From Symbiodinium natans (taxonomy: Eukaryota; Sar; Dinophyceae; Suessiales; Symbiodiniaceae): a stretch of DNA of 64,000 bases. The position numbers were made by a program, and so were the translations under genes. The stretch covers positions 1,303,431 through 1,367,430 of the forward strand of contig CAJNDS010002168.1 of NCBI GenBank assembly GCA_905221605.1. Direction: 5' to 3'. Each line of letters starts with the position of its first letter. Within the stretch, counting starts at the first letter, position 1. Positions 48,801-59,230 of the stretch are shown here, one piece after another. The notes under the pieces were generated by a model, which was not told where the DNA came from, did not search any database, and saw only the letters and a program-made list of their open reading frames with translations.

Positions 48801-49570
48801 CCTCGAACCACTGCCTCAGCAACTGGCGGTCTTCATCGCTGATGCTCTTCACCTGCAGTTGTTTTTTATTAAAATTATATGACTTTGCTGAAGACATAAA
48901 GAAGCTAAGGATGTGGCGGGCTGATAATGCTTGGCCTGCATCATGAATTAACGATTTTGCTTTGGAATTTATATTTTAGTATTTATACATACTGTTTTCC
49001 AGGCCACCTGCCAGTACGGAGCCGGACGTCGCGCCTGCAGTGTTTGCGCATAGTATATATAAATATTATTTCTTTTTAAAACTCGCACAAAAAAAATCAG
49101 GCCAGATGTTAAGGATTATAGTTCAAAAACACGCATTGGTGACTCAAGCATGACATGTTTAGTTGCTCAAGCTTCAACGACAAATCTAAAGACGAATGAG
49201 GCTCGCACGCACTGCTTGTGCCATCGATTGGTTGCCTCAGCATGCACATACTACTATGTGTTTTAAGCAAACGAATATTTAATAATTAAATATAATTAAA
49301 TAAAGGGCATATAATTCAAACTTCATGAGTAGACTTGGCGGCAGACTCTAAAAGCGGCTGGAAGGCGACTTGTTCCATCTTCCTGACTAAACATATTTTT
49401 AAAAATATATACTAATTTTAAACTTTAGTGACGCGTCCTTCAGGGAACGCTCCATAGCCCGCAGAGCCTGTCAAATTCAACAAAACATATCACGGTCATT
49501 AAAAAAAACTAAACACAAACAGAAGGCCTCTCTTTGCTTTTCTTCGATCCGCCATGGAGGCGGCAACACG
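45831..49570 (-). CDS. Multi-exon gene of unknown function with amplified acidic exons
   Basis: Short - strand exons, flanked by AG acceptors and GT/GC donors, run from about 49.57 kb down to 45.83 kb. Readable peptides include VVLPPPWRIEEKQRE, ALRAMERSLKDASLK, KMEQVAFQPLLESAAKSTHE, VKSISDEDRQLLRQWFED, EKKDNQEREEAR and DEVEKRNGPVRA, then six acidic repeat exons. The product would be highly charged and probably helical or disordered. Introns at 48.4-49.5 kb are about 60-130 bp and AT-rich; those further down carry TTTAGGG remnants. I recognise no family. Coordinates span introns. Confidence 0.5.
46409..46464 (-). CDS. Acidic repeat exon, copy 5
   Basis: It encodes GQDDGLMEGLEAEEEARG plus two bases, between the acceptor CCACCAG and the donor GTGCCC. 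Confidence 0.6.
46632..46690 (-). CDS. Acidic repeat exon, copy 4 (type B)
   Basis: It encodes VEVEDLKQELEGDESEARG, a variant type shared with copy 2. The donor is probably GC. Confidence 0.6.
47178..47234 (-). CDS. Acidic repeat exon, copy 3
   Basis: It encodes GQDGGLMEELEAEEEARC, type A with changes at its end. Confidence 0.55.
47398..47456 (-). CDS. Acidic repeat exon, copy 2 (type B)
   Basis: It encodes VEVENLKEGLEGDENEARG, between ATTCACCAG and CCC|GCGCAA (GC donor). Confidence 0.6.
47779..47834 (-). CDS. Acidic repeat exon, copy 1 (type A)
   Basis: It encodes GEIEGLEEGLEEEEEARG plus two bases. The acceptor is TTCACCAG and the donor GTACAG. Confidence 0.6.
48798..48852 (-). CDS. Exon of the unknown - strand gene (SDEDRQLLRQWFED)
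   Basis: It encodes VKSISDEDRQLLRQWFED. The acceptor is AACTGCAG and the donor A|GCAAAA (GC) or a nearby GA. It is the clearest of about ten small exons between 48.42 and 49.57 kb. Confidence 0.6.
49430..49478 (-). CDS. Exon of the unknown - strand gene (ALRAMERSLKDASLK)
   Basis: It encodes ALRAMERSLKDASLK after a T/A-rich intron ending TTGACAG. Confidence 0.5.
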
Positions 49571-50220
49571 ACCTCAAAGGCCATTATATACATTATCACA
49601 GTAAAGTTTGAACCACGGTACTGGCCTGTGGTGAAGAAGACATGGCGCTGTCAATAAACTACTTTATCTCAGCCAAAGAAAAAGGCTACGAGACGCATAT
49701 ACCTGGCTTCTTGTAACCCTAAGCCCTAAACCCTACACAATATCCCTTGAACTCTAACTCCTAACCCTAAACCGAGGACATTCACCGAGGCTAATTTCGA
49801 AGGTGCCGGGAGCTCGCGGCTGAAGGTTTACAGTTGAGGGTTTAAGGTTTAGGTTTTAAGGTTTAATGTTTAGAATTTAAAAAATATTATGAGTTATGAT
49901 CCTCTAAACCCCAACGCAAAGAAGAAATATTTGAAAGTGTCCTTCGTGGACTGACCCTTAAACTCTAAACCTTAAACCGTAAACGCTGTCGATCGACTCG
50001 ACAGCTTTTTCCACTTTACTGAGCTGGCCCTTAAAAGATTTCGGTCAAAGGCTTAGAGTTTAGGGTTTAAGGTTTCAGGTTTAGGGTTTAAGGTTTCATG
50101 TTTAAGGTTTAGGGTTTAGGGTTTAGGGTTTAATGTCTGGGTTGAGAGTTTATGGTTTAACGTTTAAGGCTCAGAGCTTAATAAATATTTTGAGTTCTGA
50201 CCTTTTGTCGGCCTGCCCAC

Positions 50221-50439
50221 AGATGTAGACCGCGCCAACTACTCGAAACAGCCTTGGATGACTTCGCAGCCCTTTACAATGTTGCACTTTTAAGGCTCCT
50301 CATTGTAGCTTCTACCTTAACACCGCAAAAGGATAAAGTCCTGAGAGCCATCCAGAGGAGAGCCAAGAAGCTGCTTCACACGCGGAATGAACTCATGCCC
50401 GGCAGATTTCTGCAGACAAGAGAGTCGCTGGACGGATAG
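50221..50439 (+). CDS. Possible terminal exon, unknown product
   Basis: From the acceptor TGCCCACAG the frame reads CRPRQLLETALDDFAALYNV, then a hydrophobic LLRLLIVAST and a basic RAIQRRAKKLLHTRNELM, to TAG at 50437. No family assigned. It runs opposite to its neighbours. Confidence 0.4.
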   Translation, partial: RCRPRQLLETALDDFAALYNVALLRLLIVASTLTPQKDKVLRAIQRRAKKLLHTRNELMPGRFLQTRESLDG

Positions 50440-50655
50440 TAGAATCAGCCAAACGTCCTGGCTCGGAGGGGAGGGGCCTCATACAGGAAATCTATAGAGG
50501 CGAAGACTTAGGGTAGTTCTTAGGATGCAGCGAACCCTAAACTCTCAACTCTAAATCCTAAACCTTAAACCCTAGACCCTAAACCCTAAACTCTAAACCT
50601 CAACCCTAAACCCTAAACCCTAAATCTAAACTCCAAACCCAAAACTCCTCCTTCC

Positions 50656-50738
50656 CTGAGTCCTGGATGGGATGGAGGATTTCTTTCACTAGGAGGCTGG
50701 CCGCCAGCGTGCTGACAATCATCGTCTCCATGTCCTGA
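50656..50738 (-). CDS. Duplicated exon, copy A (DMETMIVSTLAASLLVKEIL)
   Basis: It encodes DMETMIVSTLAASLLVKEIL, then HPIQDSGK, after an acceptor like CTTTCAG. It is an amphipathic or hydrophobic helix and could be membrane-associated. No family assigned. Confidence 0.55.
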
Positions 50739-51276
50739 AAGTATCCAAAACACCCTATACGCCCTAGTTGAGGGTTTAAGGTTTAGGTTTAAGGTTTAGG
50801 GTTCAGGGTTTAGGCTTTCGCGTTTAAAGTTTAGGAACCCAACGTCGTTAACCCCCAAGACCCCCAAACCCCGCTAATCAAAGGTGCAAGACCCTGGCCA
50901 AAATCCACTAAACCCTAAAGCGTAAACCGTATACACCCTAAACCCTCAACCCATCTAAATTCTTCAAAACCCCCTAAAAAAACTTACAAACCCTAAACCG
51001 GATACACCCTTAACCCTCAACCTCATAAACCCTAAAAACCCTACACCCTCGGCCCAAAAAGATGCTTCAGCCCACATTCCCGTCCTGAATTGCATCCGCC
51101 TGAACCAAGCCCAAAAGCCAAGTGCACAGAAGGAAGCCGGCAGTCGACAGAGAGTGCTTCGATGACGCCCGGCTGCACAGGTAGGAGCCTTCGCACCGTG
51201 CCTAAGCCCTAAACCCTAAATCCTAAACCCTAAACCCTAAACCCTAAACTCCAACTTCCCAAGGAGCCTGCAAAAC

Positions 51277-51350
51277 CTGGCACCATGGCGCAGCTCATCA
51301 TGAGCGCCGTGCTCCAGCTCACAGGGTTCTCCTTCCGGCCTGGAGGATTT
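51277..51350 (-). CDS. Duplicated exon, copy A (ENPVSWSTALMMSCAMVPG)
   Basis: It encodes EASNPPGRKENPVSWSTALM, then MSCAMVP, before a GT donor. The Met/Ala-rich end may be membrane-embedded. Confidence 0.5.
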
Positions 51351-51770
51351 GAAGCTTCGGGCATTTTAAGTTTTAAAGTTTAGGGTTTAGGGTTTAAGGT
51401 TGAGGGTTTAGGGTTTAGGACTTAGGGATTAGAGTTTCGGGGTGTGTTCATGGGACTATGCCTTGGACCCCTACGGTTGTACAGTTTGAGTATGGGACCC
51501 TTCTTCAAAGTCCTCTAAGGGAATATTACGGTTTGAGTTTAGGGTTTAGGGTTTAGGGTTTAGGGTTTAGGGTTTAAGGTTAGGAGTACATTAAGAAGAC
51601 CTAGGGGTTCATCCTTACGGGTTCGAATATGACTCTCTTCATCTGTCATAGGGTTTAAGGTTTAGGGTTTAAGGTTTCGGGTTTAGGGTTTAGGGTTTAG
51701 GGTTTAAGGTTAGAGATGTGTAAGTTTGGGCAAGGATGTTGGAGATGTCTGCTTTTGCGGTGCCTCCCTT

Positions 51771-51856
51771 CCCTGAGTCGTGGATGGGATGGAGGATTTC
51801 GTTCACTAGGAGGCTGGCCGCCAGCGTGCTGGTAGTCATCGTCTCCATGTCCTGAA
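51771..51856 (-). CDS. Duplicated exon, copy B (DMETMTTSTLAASLLVNEIL)
   Basis: Same exon as 50656-50738 with a few amino-acid changes (IV to TT, K to N, Q to H) and no stop. The frame has been kept since the duplication. Confidence 0.55.
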
Positions 51857-52393
51857 AGTCCCCAAAACATCCTGTAAGCCCTAGTTGAGGGTTTAAGGTT
51901 TGGGGTTTAGGGTTTAGGGTTCAGGGTTTAGGCTTTCGCGTTGAGGGTTTAGGAACCCAACGTCGTCAACCCCCAAGACCCCCACACCCCGCTAATCTAG
52001 CCGCAAGACTCTGGCTAAAATCCACTAAACCTAAAACCTAAACCGTATACACCCTAAACCCTCAACCCTATAAACGCTGAAAACCCCAAAAAAACTCTAC
52101 AAACCCTGAACCGTATACACCCTAAACTCCAACGCCATAAACCCTAAAAACCCTACACCCTCGGCCCAAAAAAAAATGCTTCAGCCCACACTCCCGTCCT
52201 GAATTGCATCCGCATGAACCAAACCCAAAGGCCAGGTGCACAGAAGGAAGCCGGCAGTCGATGGAGTGTGCTTCGATGACGCCCGGCTGCAGAGGTAGGA
52301 GCCTTCGTACCGTCCCTAAGCCCTAAACCCTAAATCCTAAACCCTAAACCCTAAACCGTAAACTCCTCCAACTTTTCAAGGAGCCTGCAAAAC

Positions 52394-52476
52394 CTAGCAC
52401 CATGGCGCAGCTCATCATGAGCGCAGTGCTCCAGCTCACAGGGTTCTCCTTCCGGCTTGGAGGAGTTGAAGCTTCG
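52394..52476 (-). CDS. Duplicated exon, copy B (ENPVSWSTALMMSCAMVLG)
   Basis: Same exon as 51277-51350 with P to L and R-region changes. Confidence 0.5.
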
Positions 52477-53329
52477 GGCGGTTTAGGGTTTTCTGTTTAA
52501 GGGTTTAGGGTTTGGGGTTGAGGGTTTAGGGTTTAGGGTTTAGGACTTAGGGATTAGAGTTTCGGGGTGTGTTCATGGGACTATGGCTTGGACCTCTACG
52601 GTTGTACAGTTGGATTAGGGGACCCTTCTTCAAAGTCCTCTAAGGGAATATTAGAGTTTGGGGTTTAGGGTTTAGGGTTTAGGGTTCAGAGTCTAGGGTT
52701 TAGGGTTAGGAGTACATTACAGAGACCTAGGGTTCATCCCTAGGGGTTCGACTATGACTCCCTTGATCTGTCATACGGTTTGGGGTTTAGGGTTTAGGAT
52801 TTAAGGTTTAAGATTACAGATGTGTAAGTTTGTGCAAGGATGTTGGAGATGTATGCTTTTGCGGTGCTGGGTTCAGTAGGTTCCTGAAAATCCCTAGAAG
52901 AATTCACGGCGCGAGATCCTATATTCTAAGACTGTTCACTCGAAACCCGAAACCCTCAAAGGTTTAGGGTTTAGGGTCTAGGGTTTAGGGTTTAGGGCCT
53001 ACTCAAACCCTAAACAAAACACCAAACCCGGAAGCCTTAAACCTTCGAACTCCAAACCCTAAACCCGTTGGCATCGTTCCTGACCTCCCAGGGTGCAGAG
53101 TAATTAATCGAGAAAAAAACATGGGTTTAAGGTTTAGGATTTCAAACTCCCAAAAAAGTGAATAAGGGTACTACTAGGCATCCTAGTGTCAGAATACGCG
53201 TCCACGTTAGTCCCGGCAGCAAGGTCGTGGCGACTAAAAGATTCATTATTCCTTGGATGGCCCTTAAACCCCTCTGCAAAATGTATAGGGTTCAGAGTTC
53301 AAAGTTTAGGGTTTAGGGTTTAGGTGTTA

Positions 53330-53525
53330 AGGTTCATCTTAAACCCAGCAAGAGAAACTACAAAATCTTCTCGGGGCCTTCTTAGATTCGAGTACATGAG
53401 GCAGGGCAAGCCGTCAGCGCACAGCAAGCCGCTGAGCGGTTGGGAACTTTGATAGAAGCTGCAGTGGGTCATATGATACGCGCGATACACATAGTCCCCT
53501 TCTTCCAAGCTAGGCTGGCAGAGTA
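53330..53525 (-). CDS. Exon of unknown gene (Cys/Tyr-rich)
   Basis: The frame includes EEGDYVYRAYHMTHCSFYQS, then SQPLSGLLCADGLPCLMYSN and a REDFVVSLAGFKMN end. Its composition is protein-like and it is flanked downstream by TTTAGGG remnants. It may belong to the same gene as the duplicated exons. Confidence 0.45.
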
Positions 53526-53654
53526 GGGTTCCTTAGTCTAGTAAGCAAGTAAGCAACTAAACTCATAAACCCTAAACCCTAAACTTTGAGCTTAAACCTT
53601 AAACCTCAAACCTTAAACCCTAACAACAGCACCCTTCCGGTCTTTGGTTTCGTT

Positions 53655-53912
53655 TATCTAAGGGAACCCATAAGCCAAAAGAGGCAAAAGTGCACCACTG
53701 AGCCAGAGTGCTGTGTTGGCTGAGATAAGGTCCCGCCCCCAAATGGAGGGATCAAAGACAGCAGCAGGGCCAAAGGAATGCCCATGTGGAAAGGTTTCGA
53801 GCTGTCTTGGTCTAGATCCCTGTGCTGCTCTGCAAGGGAGAATGGAAGGGAAAGGATTTGATGGGAACATGTTGTTTGGCAGCCCGCTGGCGTCGAATAG
53901 TGAATAGCTCAC
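53655..53912 (-). CDS. Hypothetical ORF, 84 codons, hydrophobic C-terminus
   Basis: The frame ends ..SIWGRDLISANTALWLSGAL, then LPLLAYGFP and stop, with one likely membrane segment. It may be a terminal or internal exon. No family assigned. Confidence 0.4.
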
Positions 53913-53914
53913 AC

Positions 53915-54675
53915 ATCTAGAGCGCAGCCGATCTCTTGAGAAAGAAACATATAATCTCTCTCGTCCTGGCTATTCGATGCAGATACAAGAATGTTTCACA
54001 TTATCAGCCTTCATGAGCAGTTTGAATTGCGAGCGTTTAAGGGGCGTCTGGACATGGAATGCTTCGAGACCAAGCTACTTCGAACATGCTACTCTGAGGC
54101 TAGGCACTCTAGGGAGACTCTAAGACTACGCACTCCAGAGAAACTCTAAGACTCTAGGATTAAGCCCTCAAAAAGACTCCGGGAATAAGCGCTCTAGAAA
54201 CACTCTAGGGTCAGGCACTCCAAGAACATTTTGGGGCTGGACACGCCAGTGATGAGGGAGTGCTGCTGTCGTGGTGAAGCCTCCTGAGGCTCTGTAGATT
54301 TATCTGGTTGTAGGCCTCGCTTAAGTAAGATACTCCGCTAACTTCTCCCAGCTTGGCTTTCGTAGTTTCGGAAAAGGGAAATGATACCTCTCTTATATCT
54401 CATATATCTATATATATATATATGTCATATATATGTATATATTTATTTATTTACTTACAGATGCATATATTTGCATATACATACACATACGTAAGCATGC
54501 ATGGATGCGTATACAACTATATTCAATATGAAACATTAACTTGATTATACTTATTCAGATAAAACATAGATACATGTGACATACAATCCTCTTTAAAAAG
54601 TACTTTGATTTGTAGTAGAATGATTAGTAATGAAGTGTTGGGAAGTTAAAGACTAATGCTATAGTAGTACAGATT
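53915..54675. other. Non-coding stretch with degenerate ~30-bp repeats
   Basis: Segments such as CACTCTAGGGAGACTCTAAG and CACTCCAGAGAAACTCTAAG repeat with changes at 54100-54240. Microsatellite TATA follows at 54405-54445. No gene seen. Confidence 0.5.
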
Positions 54676-54678
54676 TCA

Positions 54679-54793
54679 ACCGCCGCGGGACGGGAGAGAG
54701 GTACATGCAGGTAGCAGGCCCGTCCGCTTCCCCCTCTCCCGTATAGCAATCCCCCGGTGCCTCGCCACACGGTTCGGCCTCCGCCGGCGGTTA
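54679..54793. ncRNA. GC-rich self-complementary element, candidate structured RNA
   Basis: AACCGCCG at the left end pairs with CGGCGGTT at the right end, and the inner ACGGGAGAG pairs with CTCTCCCGT. Further GGCCGAA/TTCGGCC and CGAGGCACCGGG-type pairings are possible. It stands out sharply from AT-rich flanks. I cannot match it to tRNA, 5S, U-snRNA, SL RNA or a known ribozyme. The strand is unknown. Confidence 0.4.
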
Positions 54794-54799
54794 AAATTA

Positions 54800-55760
54800 T
54801 CTAGTATGGTCGTGGAAGTAGTAGTGCACAAGTAGAATAACGTACTACAGTTTGTATTAACATCTTTGTGAAAACAAAAACAATCTGCGTATAGATGCAG
54901 AATCCTCCAGGTTAAACACTTCGAGTTAGACGACGTTTACTTCCTGTCTGGACAGGCAGTAAGGTCCGTGCAGGAAGCACGCAAGACCACTTTTCCGCCT
55001 CTACCCGTTAGCTCATTTTCAGCTCTAGTCAATGATTTATTAAATTTGAGTTGTGAAATAAAGCAAAATCCTTCGCAAAACTATATCTTACATATTAGAT
55101 GGATTACTTTCTGAAGAAATGCACTATTGGTCGACTCGTCTTAAATAAAAAATCGCGCTGTATACTTTAACTATTCTTCTTTGCAAAAAAAAAACAAGCA
55201 CTTTCATAAAAAAACCTACCATATAAATTGTTTCACTGGAAGGTTTCCATATATATTGCACCTTCGCGACGTAAAGTCGTATGAGTTCCGCAGTGGTTGC
55301 CGGGTTTCTAATGATATTTTCGTTGTGTTTAAATTATACTCCTCGCTACGGTTTGAGTAACTCTTGCTAGGTTTTCAGTAATTTGAAGTCTCTTCCGAAC
55401 ATGTGTGAAAACCTTTAAACCTATAACCACATGTGAAAAAAACATGTGAAAAATTAAAACATTATGAAGACCTAAGAAGATTTCTAAATCCTTGAAACCC
55501 CCCTAACTCTAAATTACATCTGCGGGTTCTTCTGTTTCGCTAGGTTTCTATTACACGTTTCGCGGGGATGTGTCATGAACTTATCTGAGATCTCTTTTTT
55601 TTATAGACAGTGACGCATGAGATTGCACAGGAGAATTCAATAGGTAGCATTTCATTCAAAATTACCATCCGGGCGCCGGTTTTCTTTATAACAGTAACTC
55701 TAAGTGCTCAGGAATGCGAAACACTTGAACACACCGAACAAAAACGCTGACAAAAAAAAC
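54800..55760. other. AT-rich sequence with few coding signs
   Basis: Mostly AT-rich intron-like DNA. One possible - strand exon lies near 54930-55010 (GLACFLHGPYCLSRQEV). Confidence 0.4.
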
Positions 55761-58700
55761 CGACATGAGCGGAAGCATTCTCTTTGCAGGTCGGACAACG
55801 TATTATGTTTTGGCTTGTTAAGAGAACTTCTATAGACTGGAGAACTACATTAAAAATAAAATTGCATGTGAATGTGTCTGAAACATTGCGTCGTTTCCGC
55901 GCAAGCGCTACAGTAGTCTAGAATCTGTGAACAAGGGCTTTTGTTTTCCTCGCTGCAATGGACGAAGCATCCTTCTGTTACTATCTCGATAGCTACAATG
56001 ATATACTACAACTACACAAAGCATGAATTCATAACATAGAAGTATTACTGGATAGTTACTTCAATAAGTACAACGAGATAGCATCACTCTAAAACCCAAC
56101 GCCGGTTGTGACGATTGGCTCGATTTCTCCAACGTGCTGCAAGTCCGGGAGGGCATGGAGGCGAAACACTGTATGAGCCCAGCCTACACAAGGCATCAGA
56201 ACGGGCGTAAACTAAAATGACCTCGGGCAAAATGTTCAAGCATACAGTCTTGATGCTAGACTAGCAACTATTGAAGCTTCTAAATGAGTTGCCTGCCTCG
56301 GAGAACAAACTGGGACTGCTATCCCACATCACCAGGACGCTTGAATATTGCATAAAATTACCACGCTAGTTGCACAAGTTTTTCCATATGTCGGACTGAC
56401 GTCTGCTTGGGGCTTCCGCCTCACCACCTGGATCATCATTCAGGTAATTATTGTGCGTTCGTCGTTCAGTTGTTTGATAATATTGGCGGCTTTATCATAA
56501 GACATGCACAGCAATTAAGAACGAAATAAGATAAGGACGATCTGCGAGGTGTCGCTTGCCTGAAATAAAGAATGCGCGCACACAAATACAGATTCTAGCT
56601 TCTGTTTAAACAACACTGGCTTAGGTACGACATTCAGAAATGAACAGAGCAAGAAAAAAAAAGGCGCGGACGATCCCGTCAGTCTGCCTTGCCTCGGATT
56701 GCAAAAATATAACCAACAAGTAGTGCATATTATATGGTCATAAATATATATAATATAAAGTTATCACTGAGTGTTCATAAAACCAAGAACACCAACGAAT
56801 CGAAAGCATGGCCTGAATCTCGTCCACGCACTCGGCGCAGTACGTGTGACCGCAGGGGACGAGAACCGTGAGGTTTTTTTCCTCTTTAGACAGTTTGAGC
56901 GCGTTGCTAGTACAGACTGCTTCCGACGCATGCCTGGCCTGCATGCACACTGGACAGTCGTCCGCGCCTTCCGTGCCATAAACTCGCACCTGAGTCAGCG
57001 GTACGTGTACGGATTAAACCACGAAAACACATAAAGATCTCAACTGAGTAGTGGACTGCGGTGACCACCTCAATCCGACATACTGGGCAATGCATACTCA
57101 CACTCCCTTCTTTTTACTTCCAGACACGAATTTCGAGCATGAACGGCTAAGCACTCAAGCTTGACAAGAATATATGTCCTCACGCGAACGCATTATCAAA
57201 TTATGCAGAAAAATTATTCGGCAATGCCAAATGCTTTTCAAGAAGCGCGCTCGCTTTCTCAGAATCACTACACCCGAAGCACAATAACTTTGTATGACAT
57301 CTCTATGATAATGTAGCAACATGGCCTGAGGCTAGGTTAATTTTCTAACAAAAGCCATCGCTTATGTTTACGTTTCACGTCTGCCTGCGCTTCATCGTGC
57401 AGCAGCAGATACTTGAGATCCGCGTGACATACAGAAAAGTTTCATTGATATGACTTGCTCTTTAGAAACCATATGCTGGATCCATTTCAGAATTCTGTGA
57501 TCTCAAGAATCCAACGGCGGTTATGGTGATTGCGGGTGTGCAACCAGTGCGCTCGGCGGTTACGTGGAGCCGGCGGTGAGACGGCGTAATTGCCTAAGGT
57601 GCAAAGAGCATTGCTGTCCACGTACAGGAGCACTGCCTGCCGGCACGACAGCGTAGAACTTCACGTGGTTGACTTTTGAAATGGCCTCGTGTTCGGGATG
57701 ATTCGGATGATGGCCCCACTTCACGCTGGAACCTTCGCGGTGTACTTAATTCAAGCATACAAAATAAATTCTAAAAAAAAACTAACAAGTGCATGGCCAC
57801 ACCAAAAGAAGGGCACGTTGAGGACCTGGAAGGCAACAACAAACATATATCAAATCAGTAGAAGAAAGACTGAGAGGCCGACAATCACTTCATTTTCATT
57901 GTCTTCTGCCTAGGCTTGCAAGGTCGTAAACAACAAACTCTTCCAACTATTCAAATATGTGTATGAGCTGTCCACGATGCTTTCGACAACGTCCGAAGAA
58001 GCTGGCTCCTGATCATTAACGTTATGGATGCATCCAGATCGGGTGAGACGACTGTACAAGACTAGGTACCGAGGTATCCAGGAAATGTTTCGAAAACGGC
58101 ACGACGCCTTAGGATTGTATTTCCTATATATAATGCTCGACTTCAAACTGTGTTTGTCCGAGTCCTCGTTCCACCAGTCGACGACCTACGTGTTTAAAAT
58201 GAAAAAGTTAACCTGTCCGACGTACCACTGAGAAACGATTCTTAATGGCAGCTGCCTGGTCGTCGGCGAAGCCGAGAAACAACTCCGCAGCAAAAATAAA
58301 ATTGCCCACCTGAAGAAAATATACAATATGCAGGAAATCACTGACATGCATAATGCACAACATCAGGTAATATATTATATAGCAGAGCAGAAAAATCCTC
58401 GTCGGCCAGCCTCGTCATCAATCCAGAAATCCTTGTTGAACTCAGCAGCAACAACAATAATATGACGTCTCAGACTCGCGCAGTAACAATTCCTAAGTGT
58501 CCATCTGCTTGATTTGGCGGGAGATCTCCTTGTACGTCCGAGCCGATCTGCGCGCGTCCTGATTTAAAGAATAATGCACTCACGACACATCCAGGAGCAC
58601 TGAGAGCAGCGCCTTCGCCATAAGCCTCGAGCTCTTTAAAATTCCAAAGAAACGACAGAAGAGGTGTCACCGTAACAATTACACTGCCTGCATCTCGGCG

Positions 58701-59126
58701 ACGCAGGCAGCACAGTACGTGTGCCCGCAGGGAATGAGAGCCGTAAGGCTTGCCTTTTCCTTAGTTATGTGAGTCTCACATTCCTACCTGTTGCGTAACT
58801 TTCACATCAGGCCTGCATGCACACTGGACAGTCTTCTTGACCAATTGCGCCGTAAACACGTACCTCGATGGGCGAGATATACTCGCAGTCAGATATTAAA
58901 CAAATGAGAAAAAAAACATGTCCGCTGAGCAGTCAACGGTGTCGAGGACCGCATCGCGACAAACGGGGCACTGCATGACTGATCTAGGTGTTGTTTTGCT
59001 TCTGGTATAATCGCTCTGGGCCAGAAAAGCTATGCCGTGAAGAAGAATTGCGTGTGCTTTTACATACATACATGATAAGAATATGCAAGGCAGTAATTTA
59101 GGCACACGATTCATTTTCTCGTACAT
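55760..59126 (-). CDS. RING-finger locus with tandemly duplicated short exons
   Basis: Short - strand exons include two copies each of three types. Type A (CPVCR..) lies near 58960-58980 and 57075-57095. Type B (DCPVCMQA..CGHTYCA.C) lies near 58690-58880 and 56805-56989. Type C (ALC.LG.Y.VSPP) lies near 57510-57640 and 56095-56225. CPVC, CGH and C..C spacing is that of a RING zinc finger, which normally binds an E2 enzyme in ubiquitin transfer. A further CPTCKENA exon lies near 55785. Other exons read DARRSARTYKEISRQIKQMD, AAEFNKDFWIDDEAGRR, FIFAAELFLGFADDQAAAIK and VVDWWNEDSDKHS. Whether there is one gene or two in tandem is not settled. Confidence 0.55.
56095..56225 (-). CDS. RING locus exon type C, copy 2
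   Basis: It encodes ILVYARSDALCRLGSYSVSP, then a basic PGLAARWRNRANRHNRRWVL end. It is clearly homologous to the exon at 57510-57640. Confidence 0.5.
56805..56989 (-). CDS. RING finger exon type B, copy 2 (intact)
   Basis: It encodes VYGTEGADDCPVCMQA, about 20 residues, then VPCGHTYCAECVDEIQAM. Six of the eight RING ligands are present (C-x2-C, C-x-H, C-x2-C). The last C-x2-C must come from another exon, such as CPTCK near 55785. Confidence 0.6.
57510..57640 (-). CDS. RING locus exon type C, copy 1
   Basis: It encodes AVLLYVDSNALCTLGNYAVS, then PPAPRNRRAHWLHTRNHHNR. The acceptor is GTGCCGGCAG. Confidence 0.5.
58690..58880 (-). pseudogene. RING finger exon type B, copy 1 (disrupted)
   Basis: It reads VRVYGAIGQEDCPVCMQA, then TGA in frame. 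After a shift it reads ALIPCGHTYCAACVAEMQA. The other copy runs through this point without a stop, so this copy is either frameshifted or has gained a small intron. Confidence 0.5.
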
Positions 59127-59230
59127 GTTTGTCTCTTTGAATTAGAACATCAGCAGCGCAGCAATTTTATGATGTCTGTACAATGAGACATGGTTATCAT
59201 TCATAAAAAAGCTGCTGCTCATAAAAAAAA

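Larger units (their letters stand above)
50649..52880. repeat. Tandem duplication of about 1.1 kb, two copies
   Basis: Copy A (about 50649-51765) and copy B (about 51766-52880) share GGATGGGATGGAGGATTT (50665/51780), GGCGCAGCTCATCATGAG (51287/52405) and many intervening segments at an offset near 1115 bp. Each carries the same set of - strand exons and telomere-like tracts. Confidence 0.85.

Noticed and set aside
54679-54793. tRNA, SL RNA or HDV-like ribozyme
   Set aside because: No acceptor/anticodon layout, no spliced-leader sequence and no catalytic core arrangement could be fitted by eye.
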